Origin: Xanthostigma xanthostigma
Taxonomy: Eukaryota > Arthropoda > Insecta > Raphidioptera > Raphidiidae
Assembly (NCBI GenBank): GCA_963575645.1
Contig: OY754465.1
Span: 38,714,401 to 38,778,400 of the forward strand
Direction of reading: 5' to 3'
DNA length: 64,000 bases
Positions 35,571 to 47,292 of this stretch are shown here, piece by piece. The first letter of the stretch is position 1, and every line of letters starts with the position of its first letter. A model generated the notes under the pieces. It searched no databases. It saw only the letters and a program-made list of their open reading frames with translations, and was not told the origin of the DNA. The translations under genes were made by a program, and so were the position numbers.

Positions 35571-35801
35571 CGCTATGTGCAGCTGCTTGGAACGAAGGCG
35601 TTGAACGACAATGCGCACGTAGCGGCGAAAGATAGCAAACCTTCTGCTCGTGTACTACTATTGACACAAACCTAAGGTGAAAAATGACAGTTCGTAAATG
35701 CTGCATTATTAAATTGCCATAACTAATAATATATTAAAAAATAGTGATGTTAGCTTTTATTGTTTCTCAAAATATAAGCATAAGTTAATTTAAAGATAAA
35801 A

Positions 35802-36327
35802 ATGGATTTCCATCGTGAGAAAGCAGAAGTAAGTGTCATAACCCTAATTTTACATTGACAATAATGTTCCAAAAAAATTCATGTGAACACACTATGAAAA
35901 TATATATTTAATATAAAATAAATATAAGAATAATGAAATTTAATAATTTTTATGAAAGTACAACTTGAATTTTGTTATTAAATTAATAAAATAAGACATA
36001 GGTATCTTTTATTTTTTAGTGGATATACGTACATCCAGTTGGAATCCTACATCACAAGATCTAATTTGCAGTGCACATTTCATTGGGAACAAAAAGGGAG
36101 AAGAAGAACTGGGTCCTAATTACGTACCCAGCAAATTTTCTTCACCTCAAAGGAAACCAAAATTAAATGAGAATCAAGTTTTGACAAGACATCAACGTTT
36201 CATTAAACGTAGGCTACAAAATATTTCATTAGTGGGTTCAAGTTCAAAAAATGATAAAGATTCAAGTCTCAATTCAAAAAGTGCTGCTAATACGGAAGAT
36301 AAATGTTCAGTGTATGAAAATAACTGA
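35802..36327 (+). pseudogene. THAP zinc-finger fragment of the transposon
   Basis: A short ATG-led piece (35802-35828, ending in FHREKAE and followed by GTAAGT) may be an exon joined to the frame 36018-36324. The second part has the C-terminal half of a THAP domain: a conserved Trp, then CSAHF (the Cys-x2-His pair), then the YVPSKF tail motif. The N-terminal Cys pair of a THAP finger is not visible, so the finger is incomplete. After the domain the sequence is Ser/Lys-rich and ends at a stop. THAP domains bind DNA at P-element-like and some Harbinger-like transposon ends, so a transposase N-terminus fits the context. It is not functional as it stands. Confidence 0.6.
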
Positions 36328-36617
36328 CAGTGTACATGGCAATTTAATGATTGTTGATTCGAGTACCAAAAGCAGAAATGATGTAGAATGCCAAGCTGAT
36401 ATTTTTGCTTATTGTAATACCTAGTGTTGAAAAAATACTGTTTTGTAATAACATTATTCAAAAAGGCTCTAATACTTGTGATGCTCAAACTCAAACTGAG
36501 ATTAATTGAAATAAATACCACAAAACAGTTTAGAAATCAGAAGTGTGGTACGCCTAGGGTTGCAGGCGTCTGGCTTTTTATGGTCGTGTTCGGCTTTTGT
36601 TAGGCTTTTGGTCTATG

Positions 36618-37527
36618 TAATGGGTGTTTTTTTTAGAGGTATACAAGTTTAAAATGAAATAAAACACGTAAAAATAAGGTTGCTGGCCACGTTGTTGGCT
36701 TTGTTTAAAATATAATTTTATGCCATTAATGTTTAAATATGATTTCGGGCATATGGGCGCCACGGCTGGCTTGAATGAAGCGCAACCGGGAAGTCCAATT
36801 TTCGATCACTTTATCGAGCATCTGGGGCCGTATATCGCCAATAGCGCGGCGAATGTTGACTTCCAAGTGATCCAACGTCTGTGGTTTATCGGCGTAGACT
36901 AGTGACTTCACGTATCCCCAAAGAAAGTAATCCATAGGTGTGAGATCAAAATTTTGCGTTGAAAAAGAGGATCAAGCTGAATATTGTTTTCGGCCCATTC
37001 ACCGAACGTACGGCGCGCATAATGGTCACGCGGATTTAACTCTTGCACAAGCTGGATATTGTAAGCTCGTAAGCCAAGATCTTTTCGCAAAATCTTCCAC
37101 AACGTGGATGGGCACAGTCCCAATTGCTGTGCACGACAGCGTATCGACTCATTCGGGTCCTCCTCAACACTACGCACCACAGCAGCAATGGCATCTTCTG
37201 TGCGCACTGCATGGCGTCTTTGTGGATGCGTATTATCAACTAGAGTATGCGTAGTTCGAAAACGATCCATGGTTTTCCGAATAACTTGCTCGGATGGACG
37301 ATTATGTCGACCGTAAAATGGACGTAGCGCACGGTTAGTTTGGCAAACTGAACCATAATTTTCAAAATAAATTTGCACAATTTGCAAGCGTTGTACTGAT
37401 GTAAGTCTATTCATGATTAAATGGCAAAACATACTGACCACAAATCATCTGTCAACTGTCAAATTAACTGTCACTTGAAACGGTGTTGCCAATTTCAAAA
37501 CCAAACCTCCAAAAAAAACACCCTTTA
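36618..37527 (-). mobile_element. Tc1/mariner-type element, internally deleted
   Basis: The left end 'taatgggtgttttttttaga' faces the right end 'caaaaaaaacaccctttac' in inverted orientation, with TA at the outer edges as expected for the IS630-Tc1-mariner group. The length is about 910 bp. The transposase frame within is listed separately. Confidence 0.75.
36726..37441 (-). pseudogene. Mariner-type transposase lacking its catalytic core
   Basis: The first part (37441 down to about 36950) encodes an N-terminal helix-turn-helix (LTSVQRLQIVQIYFEN) and a second DNA-binding segment (SIRCRAQQLGLCPSTLWKILRK), up to the beginning of the DDE domain (RKIL). There the sequence jumps directly to the conserved LTP-MDYFLWGYVKSLVY segment near the end of the DDE domain, in another frame, and continues to a normal-looking C-terminus (HMPEIIFKH) at 36726. 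The deletion removes the first and second catalytic acids and shifts the frame, so no active enzyme can be made. Such deletion derivatives can still be moved by an intact relative. Confidence 0.85.
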
Positions 37528-38018
37528 CTTTTAATTATAGACTTTTTGATATTTTTCAAGAGTTTGAAATTGCTATTTTTTAATAAAGATCTTTTTGTTT
37601 TTATCCAAAAGAATGGATATACGTTTTTGATTTGGTTAACAAAAACTTTTAGTATTTTGTTATATTTGTTTTGTTTTTTTTTTTTAATTTACCTATTAAT
37701 AGATTACAGAAGACTGAACATTTTTCACTTCATCAATATCATAGGTATAAATACAAATGATAATAATAGGTGCGTAGAACTGTTTGCTGAATGTTGTTAA
37801 TTTTATAACAAATCTGTGATTCATATTAAATAATTAATAAACAACTTTATTACGAACCTAACTGAGTTTTTTTTTATTTTAAATGTGATGTTCGGCTTTA
37901 AAAAGGTGTGTTTGACTTTTAAAAAAGGTATGTCCCGCTTTTAGGGCAAAATGTCCGGCCTAATACAGCGCCGAATCCGGCTTTTGAATTTTAAGGCCTG
38001 GCAACTCGAGGTGCGCCT

Positions 38019-38345
38019 CAAAAATAGTTTGTCGAATGTCGATACAGCAGTTGAACCTGATTGTGATGTACAATGAATTTGTTGATGATTCAATTACTTT
38101 TCAAGGATCAGTTACAAATGATAAGCAGCTAAGAAATCTTTTTGGTGTATCATTTGAGACATATAATTATTTTCTGAACAAATTGACAGTTTCACAAAAA
38201 ATTCAAATATCTAAAAGTTAGACTATTTATTTTTCTTTTCAAGGTGAAAACTGCTTTGACATTTCCAGCAATAGGTGCAATATTTTCCGTACACAGGACA
38301 ACACTGTCTAGAATTTTTATTCCACTTTAGAAAATCTAGCTGAAG
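38019..38345 (+). pseudogene. DDE_4-type transposase helix-turn-helix remnant
   Basis: Frame 38036-38221 reads FGVSFETYNYFLNKL, then further on (after stops and frame changes) HRTT and, at 38310-38345, YSTLENLAEA. The order 'F-x-LL-KL ... GIHRTTVSRIF ... L' is that of the helix-turn-helix preceding DDE_4 transposase domains in THAP-bearing and Harbinger-like elements. At least one stop (38219-38221) and a frameshift break it. No catalytic acids follow. Confidence 0.55.
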
Positions 38346-38638
38346 CAACATCAATTACACAGCGATAGCTTTACCCTTTGGCACAGTTTGAGGGTGAAAA
38401 TTTAAAGAATGATTTATTTTTTCAAAACCTGTTTTTAATAAAGCATCCATACTTTTCACTTTTATCATTAACTTTAATTTTAATACACGTTTTACTTGTT
38501 GTCCCATTTGACATAATGTATAAAAATGGCAGTGGGTTCGCCGATCAATAACGCTAGATGTCTCCACTTTGATGTTGCACATAGCGAAATTCACATTATC
38601 GGTTCATCATATTCATTATACGGTTATATTATAGGCAT

Positions 38639-38883
38639 CATGACAGAAATCAGAACTCTAACAGCACGTAGAGGCATATTGAAGGCTAGTTTAACCAGGT
38701 TCGAAAATTTCATTGCAGACATGGCAAATGATAAATCAAAACTAACAGAACTCGAGGCTAGATTAGAAAAAAATTATATATTATGGGGGGAGTTTGACAA
38801 TGTACAGTCAAAATTAGAAGAATTAGCAGACGAAACGGATATTGAAATACAACAAACGGAACGCGAAAACTTTGAAGAAAGAT
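38639..38883 (+). pseudogene. BEL Gag N-terminal segment
   Basis: An 82-codon piece beginning MTEIRTLTARRG, rich in charged residues with heptad-like Leu/Ile spacing (a coiled-coil-like start as in BEL/Pao Gag). It runs into the MITE insertion and ends at a stop three codons past the duplicated target (tttgaagaaagat). The continuation of Gag resumes at 39355. Confidence 0.7.
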
Positions 38884-39354
38884 TTTAAATTATTTGATAT
38901 TAGTACGGCTGTTATTTGTAGTAGAAAAATTAAATTAAGGTTGGATTGGGCAGCCAATTTTATTTAAAAACCATTTTTTTTTTTTTATAATTAAAATGGT
39001 ATCGTCATGTAATTATGCAATTTGTGAAAATATAAAATATATATAAACGTTTCGCTATTAATTAGCATCTTCAGTATATCTGAAATTATAAATATTAAAA
39101 CATTACAAAATTATTTTTATAATATTATTAGGTACATATATTACATGTATATGTAATAATATTATAAAAATAATTTTGGAATGTTTTAATATTTATAATT
39201 TCAGATATACTGAAGATGCTAATTAATAGCGAAACGTTTATATATATTTTATATTTTCACAAATTGCATAATTATATGACGATACCATTTTAATTATAAA
39301 AAAAAAATGGGTTTTTAAATAAAATTGGCTGCCCAATCCAACCTTAATTTAATT
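38884..39354. mobile_element. Long perfect fold-back MITE in BEL gag
   Basis: Arms of about 200 bp (38924-39125 and 39155-39353) are almost perfect reverse complements: 'ttaaggttggattgggcagc' against 'gctgcccaatccaacctta', and 'gtttcgctattaattagcat' against 'atgctaattaatagcgaaac'. A 13-bp direct repeat 'tttgaagaaagat' lies at 38871-38883 and 39355-39367, marking the interrupted gag site. About 40 bases at 38884-38923 lie outside the left arm and are unexplained. Confidence 0.75.
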
Positions 39355-42300
39355 TTTGAAGAAAGATATTTTATTGTTGTTGCACTTGCCAGACAGAAAA
39401 CCACAGAATTTCAAATATTACCAGACACAAGGGTCTCGCAATCAAGTTCATATGATCAGTTCAATGTTAAGCTACCGCAAATTCAGTTGCCGGAATTTAG
39501 CGGCGAATATGATAAGTGGCTTCAGTTTTATAACAGATTCAATTCATTAATTCACCACAATACAAATTTAACAAACATTCAAAAATTTTATTATTTACAA
39601 GGCGCGCTCAAAGGTGAAGCAAGTGATATACTAGCCTCACTTGAGACAAGCGACGCTAATTACAATATAGCGTGGGATTTACTGCGCGAACGGTTCGAAA
39701 ACAAAAAAATAATAATTAACAGTCACATTAAAGGCATTCTTGAATTAACGCAAATTTCTAGCGAAAACTCTATCGAGCTACGCAAATTCACAGATGATTT
39801 TAAAAAGCATTTTCGCAGTCTCGAAACACTCGAACAGCCTGTGGATCAGTGGGGTACGATATTGATATACATACTTACGGGAAAACTAGATTCATTAACA
39901 AAACGCGAATGGGAAATATTTTCTAAAGACATAAGTGAACCAAAGATTACAGATTTTACAGCTTTCCTAAATGAAAGATGTAAATTATTAGAGACGATAA
40001 ACACAAGCGGTAATAATCAAACACGATCACATATTTTTAGCAATAACAGGCGAAATACAGCATCCAGATCGCTTACAACACAATCAAACCAAGAAAGGCT
40101 TGCGTGTTTTAAATGCAAGGGTAATCATCCCATTTTTTTGTTTGTAAGGCATTCTTAGATTTAACAGTCGAAGATCGGTTAAGTGAAATCAAAAAATTAA
40201 AGCTATGCACAAATTGCTTACGTCCGGGTCATTCAGATTCTGAGTGCTGGGGCGGACCATGCAAAACATGCGGTAAAAAACACAACAGTTTATTACACTT
40301 GCGAAACGAGAGTAATCAAGACAGTCTTTCGCGTGATATTTTATCCAACAATAATAATACAGAATCTACAATATCTACTCATTGCAATCAGGTAAACACG
40401 ACGTTGTTGTCCACGGCATTAATAAATATTGACGACGCGTATGGAAAATCAACAACATGCCGTGCATTGTTGGACAGCGGATCTCAAAGTAATTTTATAA
40501 CACAGAGTTTAGTCTCAAAATTAAAATTAAACGCAACAAAAATAAATTTACCAGTATCGGGAATCAATATGTCAAAAATCAACATAAACAGTAAAACACA
40601 AGCAAAAATAAGATCGTGTCGATCTAATTATCAGACAACTTTGTCGTTTTTGATAATAAACAATATAACAGACAGCATTCCCCATCAATCATTTAATGCG
40701 GCATTGCTAAATATACCGGGTGATGTTCAATTGGCGGACCCACATTTTAATGAATCGCAGAAGGTAGACGTACTTATCGGTGCGGGAATATTCTACGATC
40801 TATTGTCAGTCGGTCAAATCAAATTAGGCATTGGCGAGCCAATGTTACATGAATCCAAGTTAGGCTGGGTCATAGCAGGACCTCTAAGTTTAAATAATAA
40901 CGCGAAAATGGTTAACACATTTTTAAACATATCGGGTCAGTTGGAAAGGTTCTGGCTGATTGAGGACTATTTGGATAAAAAAACAATTATTTCAAATGAA
41001 GAGGCAAGTTGTGAAAATCATTTTTTACAGCATGTAACGCGGGACATCACGGGGCGGTTTATTGTTAAATTGCCTCTAAAAACCAATTACAACAAATTGG
41101 GAGATTTAAGGGAAAATGCTATAAAACGATTTTATTCAGTCGAGCGTAAATTACAAAGGGATACGGAATTAAAACGGGAATACGGACCACAAGGTTACGG
41201 GTCGTTTTTGACGCTTCGTCAAAAACAACGTCAAATATATCGCTTAACGATGTACTAGGTGTAGGGCCAACGGTGCAGGATGACGTATTTTCAATTATAA
41301 TGCGATTTCGAAAACACAACATAGTTGTAGTGGCGGACATAGCCAAGATGTATCGTCAGATTTACGTACACGAAAATCATAGAGACTTACAAAGAATCAT
41401 TTGGCGCGAAAGTCCTGAGCATGAATTACAAGAATATCGTTTAAACACAATTACATATGGGACAGGGCCGGCCTCGTTTCTGGCCACCCGTTGTTTACAA
41501 CAAGCTGCAAGAGACTATCAATATGAATATGCGGAAGCGTGCAGGGTAATTCATACCGATTTTTACGTGGACGACCTGTTGACAGGTTCACGTGACATTA
41601 ATTCGACATTACAGTTAAAACGTGAAATTGAAATGATTTTATCTAGGGCCGGTTTTGAGTAACGAAAGTGGATCTCAAACGAACCACGGGTATTAATGAA
41701 TAGTCCTAATGCTAATGACAAAATAGCTCAATATTTAATTACAGAAAATCAAACTTTAAAAACATTAGGCGTAGTTTGGAATGCGCACACGGATGAATTT
41801 AGCTACACAAACTCTGTGATCGATAAGCAAGGCTTAAGGGTGAACAAACGGGTTATTATTTCATTAATTTCACAAATCTTTGAACCTCTTGGCCTAGTCG
41901 GCCCGGTCATCATTAAGGCCAAAATCATAATGCAACGATTGTGGCAGCTAAACTTGTCGTGGGATCAACCTGTACCCAACGACTTGGCGGTCGCATGGAC
42001 AAGTTATCACAGCGATTTACAGCAATTTGAATTAATAAAGGTACCAAGACATGTATTGGTGAAGGAACCTACCAAAATAGAAATTCACGGGTTTTGTGAT
42101 GCCTCGGAGGTTGCCTATGGTGCTTGCGTGTATTTGAAATCGGAAAATATTAATCACACTAACATACATTGATTATGCGCTAAGGCCCGCGTGGCACCAA
42201 TAAAAACTATATCATTGCCGCGTCTGGAATTATGTGGGGCGGTGTTATTAGCAAATTTAGTACAAAGGGTCTTTAAGGCTTTAGACATGCCAAAACCGGA

Positions 42301-44099
42301 AGTATATTACTGGTGCGACTCCACAATAGTGCTGCACTGGCTATCAGCCGAACCGAATTCGTGGAAAACGTTTGTCGCCCACAGAATTTCAGAGATACAA
42401 AGCAAAACAAATGGAGAGTCTTGGCGACACGTGTCGTCCGAAGATAATCCGGCAGATATGATTTCGCGAGGATCGGACCCATGTAAGTTATCACAGTCGA
42501 ACCTGTGGTGGAATGGTCCGGTCTGGTTGTCTAAAGAAAAATCACATTGGCCAAATAGCGTTTTTCCAAATATATCAGAAATACCGGAATCAAAGGTAAA
42601 AATTATCGCGTTACCGGCGATTAAACGTACGGATATTTTATTTGATAAATTTTCTAGTTATAACCGATTGATACGGGTAACCGCGTACGTATATCGTTTC
42701 ATAAACAATTTGAGAGACAAAGAGCATAAATTAACCGAATCACTTTCAGTCGACGAACTGGAAAGTAGCACGTTAAACTTAAATAAATTAGCACAATCAG
42801 AAACTTTTGCGGATGATATTTATTCATTGCAAAAAACTAAACAGGTTACTTCTACTAGTAAGTTAGCTTGTTTAAATCCATTTATTGATAATATCGGACT
42901 TATTCGTGTAGGCGGACGTCTGAAAAATGCGGACGTACCGTACGACTATAAGCATCCAATAGTACTACCTGCAAAACACACATTCACGAAATTATTAATA
43001 ACTCACGAACACAGAAAAAACCTACATGCGGGTGCTCAGGCTATCCTAGCTACCCTTCGGCAAAATTATTGGCCCCTTAGCGGTCGAAATACGGTCAGGT
43101 CTACTCAGAAAAATTGTATTGTTTGTTTTAGAGTAAAGCCTCGATATACTTATCCTCAGATGGGAAATTTGCCTATTGATCGCGTTAAGCCAGATCGAGT
43201 TTTTGCTAATTGCGACGTAGATTACGCAGGGCCGTACTTAATCAGAGACGGCAAAACAAGAAATAGAAAGCTCGTCAAGTCATATATTTGCATTTTTATA
43301 TGCTTTGCCACAAAGGCTACTCACATCGAACTGATTGGTGACCTCACCAGCGAGGGTTTTTTGAATGGTTTTAAAAGATTCGTTTCACGTCGCGGGTTAT
43401 GCAGGAATATTTTTTGCGACAACGGCACAAACTTGTGAGTTAAAGAAAGTGATGTATCTCTGTCATGAGCCTATTTTTCAAAATTTTTGTACCGATAATA
43501 AGATTAAGTTTCATTTTATACCGGCAAGATCTCCGCATTTCGGGGGTCTATGGGAGGCGGCTGTTAAGTCCGCTAAAATTCATTTAAACCGAGTTGTCAA
43601 AAATGTTAATCTCACTTTTGAAGAGTTCAGTACTCTATTGACTAAGGTCGAGGCTACCATGAATTCCCGACCAATCTCAATTCTTTCCAATGATCCAAAT
43701 GACCTGGAATCCTTAACTCCTGGGCATTTTTTAATCGGATGTGCTTTAAATGCCGTACCGCAATCAAACGATCAAGAAATTCCTTGCAATCGCTTGAATC
43801 GCTATCATCATCTACAACAGATGTACCAACATTTTTGGTCCCGCTGGAGTCGTGAATATCTTCACACTCTACATCAACGGGGCAAATGGCGTTTCCAGAG
43901 CTCCAACGTCAGCATTGGCTCTCTGGTCCTTTTGCGAGATGACAACGCTCCGCCAATGTGTTGGCCATTGGGGCGAATCATAGACGTGCATCCAGGTCAA
44001 GATGGCATCGTGCGCGTAGTAAGCGTTAAAACCAAGGGTGGTGTAGTGAAACGTGCAGTGACCAAAGTCTGCATTCTCCCCACGAATGAAGAGGAGTGA

Positions 44100-44575
44100 T
44101 AATTTATTGATATTGACTTTTGTTTAATTTTGCTCAATTTTCAAATTCACAAATTTGTTTTCTTTATTGAAAGGCAAGGCTTTCAAGGCCGCCGGTTAAT
44201 GTACCAAATTTTAACTACTTTTGGTCCAGTAGATTCGGAGAATGAGACTTCCGTTTTTTCATCGAATGTACAGAACCTTAAAAAGAACAGAAAAACTAAG
44301 TGATGGGCTAATTTTGATCAGAGATGCATTTATCAAACATTGGACTCTATACTCGAACATCTAGAGAGCCAATTAAATTACTTGCACTTAAAATTCTTTC
44401 AGAACATCAAATTTGATTTTACCTGAATTACCCGTCTCGATTCACCTTCAACGAAAATATAGTTTCTTAGTTTAATGTACGGTACTTTTTTTCGAATTTT
44501 TTCCCATTCCAACTATGTCGTACTAATTTAAATCAAGATTTGTTTTTCGAAATTTACAATATTTTTTCGTTTTAA
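44100..44575. other. BEL 3' flank, no LTR defined
   Basis: The text 'ggccgccggttaatgtacc' at about 44187 looks like the purine/GC-rich end of the BEL internal region followed by TGT, a possible 3' LTR start at 44200. No matching 5' LTR exists in the window, so LTR length and end cannot be set. Confidence 0.3.
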
Positions 44576-45195
44576 GTCCAAAAAAAGCCGGCCAAGTACG
44601 AGTCGAGCTGCGCACCGAGGGTTCCATACAAACACGTAGGTATGAAAATAGTTCGTCCATCACGGGAATCGAGTCCCAAAGATTTTTCCCGCTTAGCCAT
44701 TGGAAAACTGTTGTCCCCAAACGTTGACAAACGTCGCGGTCAGTTTTCCAACTAAGCGGGTAATTGCAATGAGTTCAGATGAACTAATGAACTGTATTAT
44801 ACACAGAACAGTAAATTGTTCTGTGGTATTATACCTCGTGCCTATATTTGATAGCCTAGTTGTCATACTGTGTTGCATGCGATAGTTCTGATATTGTGTT
44901 GTATAAACGCACCAGTAGCGGACACTTGTTTTGTATTAGAACTGTTACTGTGTACGTGCGTAGCATGTTGCGGTTTAAAAAAATGTTTTTTTGTGATGTA
45001 AATACAAATTTACGGTTTTTGGATTTTTCTTTTTATTTGTGCTATAAGACATTGCTTCTTGCTAAATTTCATGATTCTAGGTCAACGGAAAGTACCCTAT
45101 AGGTTTTCATTTAAAAGAGTTTTGACAAACAGACGGACAACAAAATGATCCTTTAAGAGTTTCTTCTTTCCTTTTACGGAACTCTAAAAACATTA
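44576..45195. repeat. Lepidoptera-wide interspersed repeat
   Basis: It begins 'aaaagccggccaagtacgag' with 'gcgcaccgagggttccatac', and ends with 'ctaaatttcatgattctagg', 'gacaaacagacggacaacaa' and 'acggaactctaaaaaca'. I recall this combination as one of the most common interspersed repeats in moths and butterflies, probably non-LTR-derived. The middle (about 44660-44935) holds extra sequence, including a hairpin at 44685-44760 (cccgcttagccattggaaaa against ttttccaactaagcggg). Confidence 0.6.
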
Positions 45196-45199
45196 TTTT

Positions 45200-45520
45200 T
45201 GGAAAATTCTGTTTGACTTTAAGCATGATACTGGTCAAACGACTGAGCGGATCGAGCCCAAATTTTATTAGGACATTTTAGATGTCAAAAAGCAGAGTCT
45301 TATTGGTTTAGGCAAAAAGCGGGCCATGCGTAGAAGAGATATGCTCCATAATACTGTTTTTTTTTTCTATTCCTTTTGAAAATAATTTTTGTACCCTTTT
45401 TTCTAAATTTAATATTTTTGTTGATATTTTGAAAATAAAAAAATCAGCTGTTCTTTTGTTCTGAAGGAATTGATCCGTGGGCGAAACCATAGAAACGAAA
45501 AGCAAATATCATAATATCAT
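45200..45520 (-). repeat. Dispersed repeat family X, copy 3
   Basis: Reverse-complement match to the family at 3000-3394 and 11455-11830: 'ggtcaaacgactgagcggat', 'caaattttattaggacattt', 'agaagagatatgctccataa'. It is followed by an A/T-rich tail. Not coding. Confidence 0.45.
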
Positions 45521-46839
45521 CGCACATGTTAATAGAAACTTTATTTTATTGATTATATTATGCCAATCTCGTCCATTTAGCTGATTTTTTTTCCGACGAT
45601 AGAGTATACTTGCACATCCTTAGTTAGAAATAACGGTAAATAGTACCAGTGTTTTAATGTGATTAATTGTTTTTGCTATTTGATATTATGCACAATCACA
45701 CGCATTAAAACTAATAATAATTTGTTACGATTTTTTTTAAATGTCAGTTGTCTAACAAGGATAATGAATTTTTATTTTATGTCGATAAATTTCATTCTGC
45801 AAAAAATACACACATTATTTATAGTCCACGAGCTATCAAACATTTTTGGGTGGGTATCTGAGGCAATGTGAAAAATATTGTCTGAAGACACAAGTAATTC
45901 AAGAATTACAAGGCGCGAATTTTACATAATATACCCCAACGTTATGTTCGAAAATTGATGTATATTTTTAACGACACTTTGAGCTTAATAATATAATTTA
46001 ATTAACTTAATCTAATAAAAAAATAACAGTTGAAAGTATTGAAACACAGAAAGGAAAAAATCATTTTAATAATTTATTAATAATTAATTTAGGTTCATAA
46101 ATATAAAATCGTTAGCTGTAAACTCTATGATCGTTTATTAGTCACAATTAATAATATAATTGTGACCCTAAATTATAAAAATTATATTTTCTTTTTGGTA
46201 CATTTCAATAAAAACTTTCTTTTTATTAGTATTTTATTTTTCTTGTTTTTATAGTCTTTCAAAATTTTAACTATTATGACAATAAATTATAAAAATTATT
46301 TGATTATTTTATTCAAGATGGTTGAGAAGGAAAAGGTATTCCGTCATCTTGGGGCATCCGCCATATTGGATATATACATTGTCACCAGACTTGCATGTGT
46401 GTGAAATTTCAAAGCTTTAGTTAATTTAATCTAGTCGAACAAATTGCAGCAATTAGATTATGGGGCCTTTCCAACTAATAAATTATAATATTGACATTTG
46501 ACATATAATAACAAAGAAAATAAAATTTCCGTTAACGCGTATAGTAACGCGTATAGTTACCACTAAACATTATAAAATTTGCTGTTCGTGTTCATGGTTT
46601 TCTATATGTTATCACGTTATGATGTTAAAAATAAACAAAGAATGCTTGTCAAATACCTAACTAACATCTACGGAACAAACTGACATTAGATTTTTTTTAT
46701 TTTCAAAATATTTCTGAAACTAAGTACAAATTTAGAAAAACACATTTTTTCATGACTATCTTGTAAAAATATACTTACAGGCTAATAAACTGTTATGACA
46801 TGTAAGTATATCATAATTATAAAAAAACAACATTGAAAG
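45521..46839. other. Intergenic DNA with a degenerate satellite-like patch
   Basis: Mostly AT-rich. At about 46310-46440 the words 'ccgtcatcttgg', 'ccgccatattggat' and 'gtgaaatttcaaagctttag' resemble the 120-bp satellite and its flank further downstream. No gene supported. Confidence 0.4.
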
Positions 46840-47292
46840 GTAGGTACTTCTTTCTCTGTTGCGCATGCGCCGATTTTCCCGAAAAATAAATTACAAAACT
46901 TTCTTGTAAAACATATAGAATAATAATCATTTATGAAAAGTTTACTATTATTATATAAAAAACATCATAGCATATAATATCTTTTGCGCATGCGCCGATT
47001 ATCCCCAAAAAAAATTACAAAAATTTCGAGTAAAATATGCAGAATAATAAGCCGTTATAAAAAATTGGTTGTCTGTAAAGTCGGTTTACGGACGATAGTT
47101 TTACGTGATAACGTATTCCGCTCAATATCATATTTAATAATACATTACTGCGCTCTCGCTTGCACGCACAGGGTCAGGCGGAATGTTACGGAACGTTACA
47201 CTTTTTCGTGCGTGCAGCTGGTGTTTCATCAATTTATAAGACGTTATCACGTCAAAAACTTTTTTTTTTAAACCCCTCTTGACGTCAAAAAC
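46840..47292. repeat. Family X pieces and element E fragment
   Basis: The word 'gcgcatgcgccgatt' occurs at 46861 and 46987, each followed by a 'ccccaaaaa'-type run. From 47057, 'ggttgtctgtaaagtcggtt', 'cgtgataacgt' and, at 47250, 'gacgttatcacgtcaaaaac' match the ends of the insertion at 20768-21444 in reverse orientation. No coding. Confidence 0.5.

Larger units (their letters stand above)
36556..38010. mobile_element. hAT-like element nested in the THAP transposon
   Basis: Inverted ends 'gttgcaggc' (36559) and 'gcctggcaac' (ending 38005). The flanks carry GTACGCCT (36548-36555) and GTGCGCCT (38011-38018), an 8-bp duplication with one mismatch. An 8-bp site fits hAT. The interior is rich in the word 'ggctttt'/'gtccggc' and has no transposase of its own, apart from the mariner-type element inserted into it. 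It interrupts the transposase frame of its host. Confidence 0.55.
35571..38586 (+). mobile_element. THAP-containing DDE_4-type DNA transposon, disrupted
   Basis: The ends are inverted: 'cgctatgtgca' at 35571 and 'tgcacatagcg' ending at 38586. The same left block recurs at 8495 and the same right block at 8730-8814 and 14001-14315, so this is a family with at least three copies here. Inside are a THAP-domain remnant (35802-36327) and, on the far side of a nested insertion, a helix-turn-helix segment like that preceding DDE_4 (Harbinger/HARBI1-type) domains (38019-38345). The catalytic domain itself is gone. Without the nested 1.46-kb element the copy would be about 1.55 kb. Confidence 0.6.
38639..44099 (+). 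pseudogene. BEL/Pao retrotransposon polyprotein, decayed
   Basis: Order of domains: Gag (38639-38883 and 39355-40140), zinc knuckles (about 40096-40285), aspartic protease with DSGS (about 40457-40500), reverse transcriptase with YVDD (41564-41575), RNase H (about 42090-42480), integrase zinc finger (about 43010-43135) and integrase core with D (43216-43246), D (43420-43437) and E (43540-43562). Breaks: a MITE in gag, a frameshift near 40130-40145, loss of the N-terminal part of RT near 41185-41205 plus a frame change, in-frame stops TAA at 41660 and TGA at 42170, and a frameshift with a small deletion near 43438. A BEL-type 5' LTR is absent: only 52 bp separate the first ATG from the THAP element. 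The element is therefore 5'-truncated and inactive. Confidence 0.9.

Noticed and set aside
36940-37254. Plus-strand frame of 104 codons
   Set aside because: Antisense shadow of the mariner-type transposase on the minus strand.
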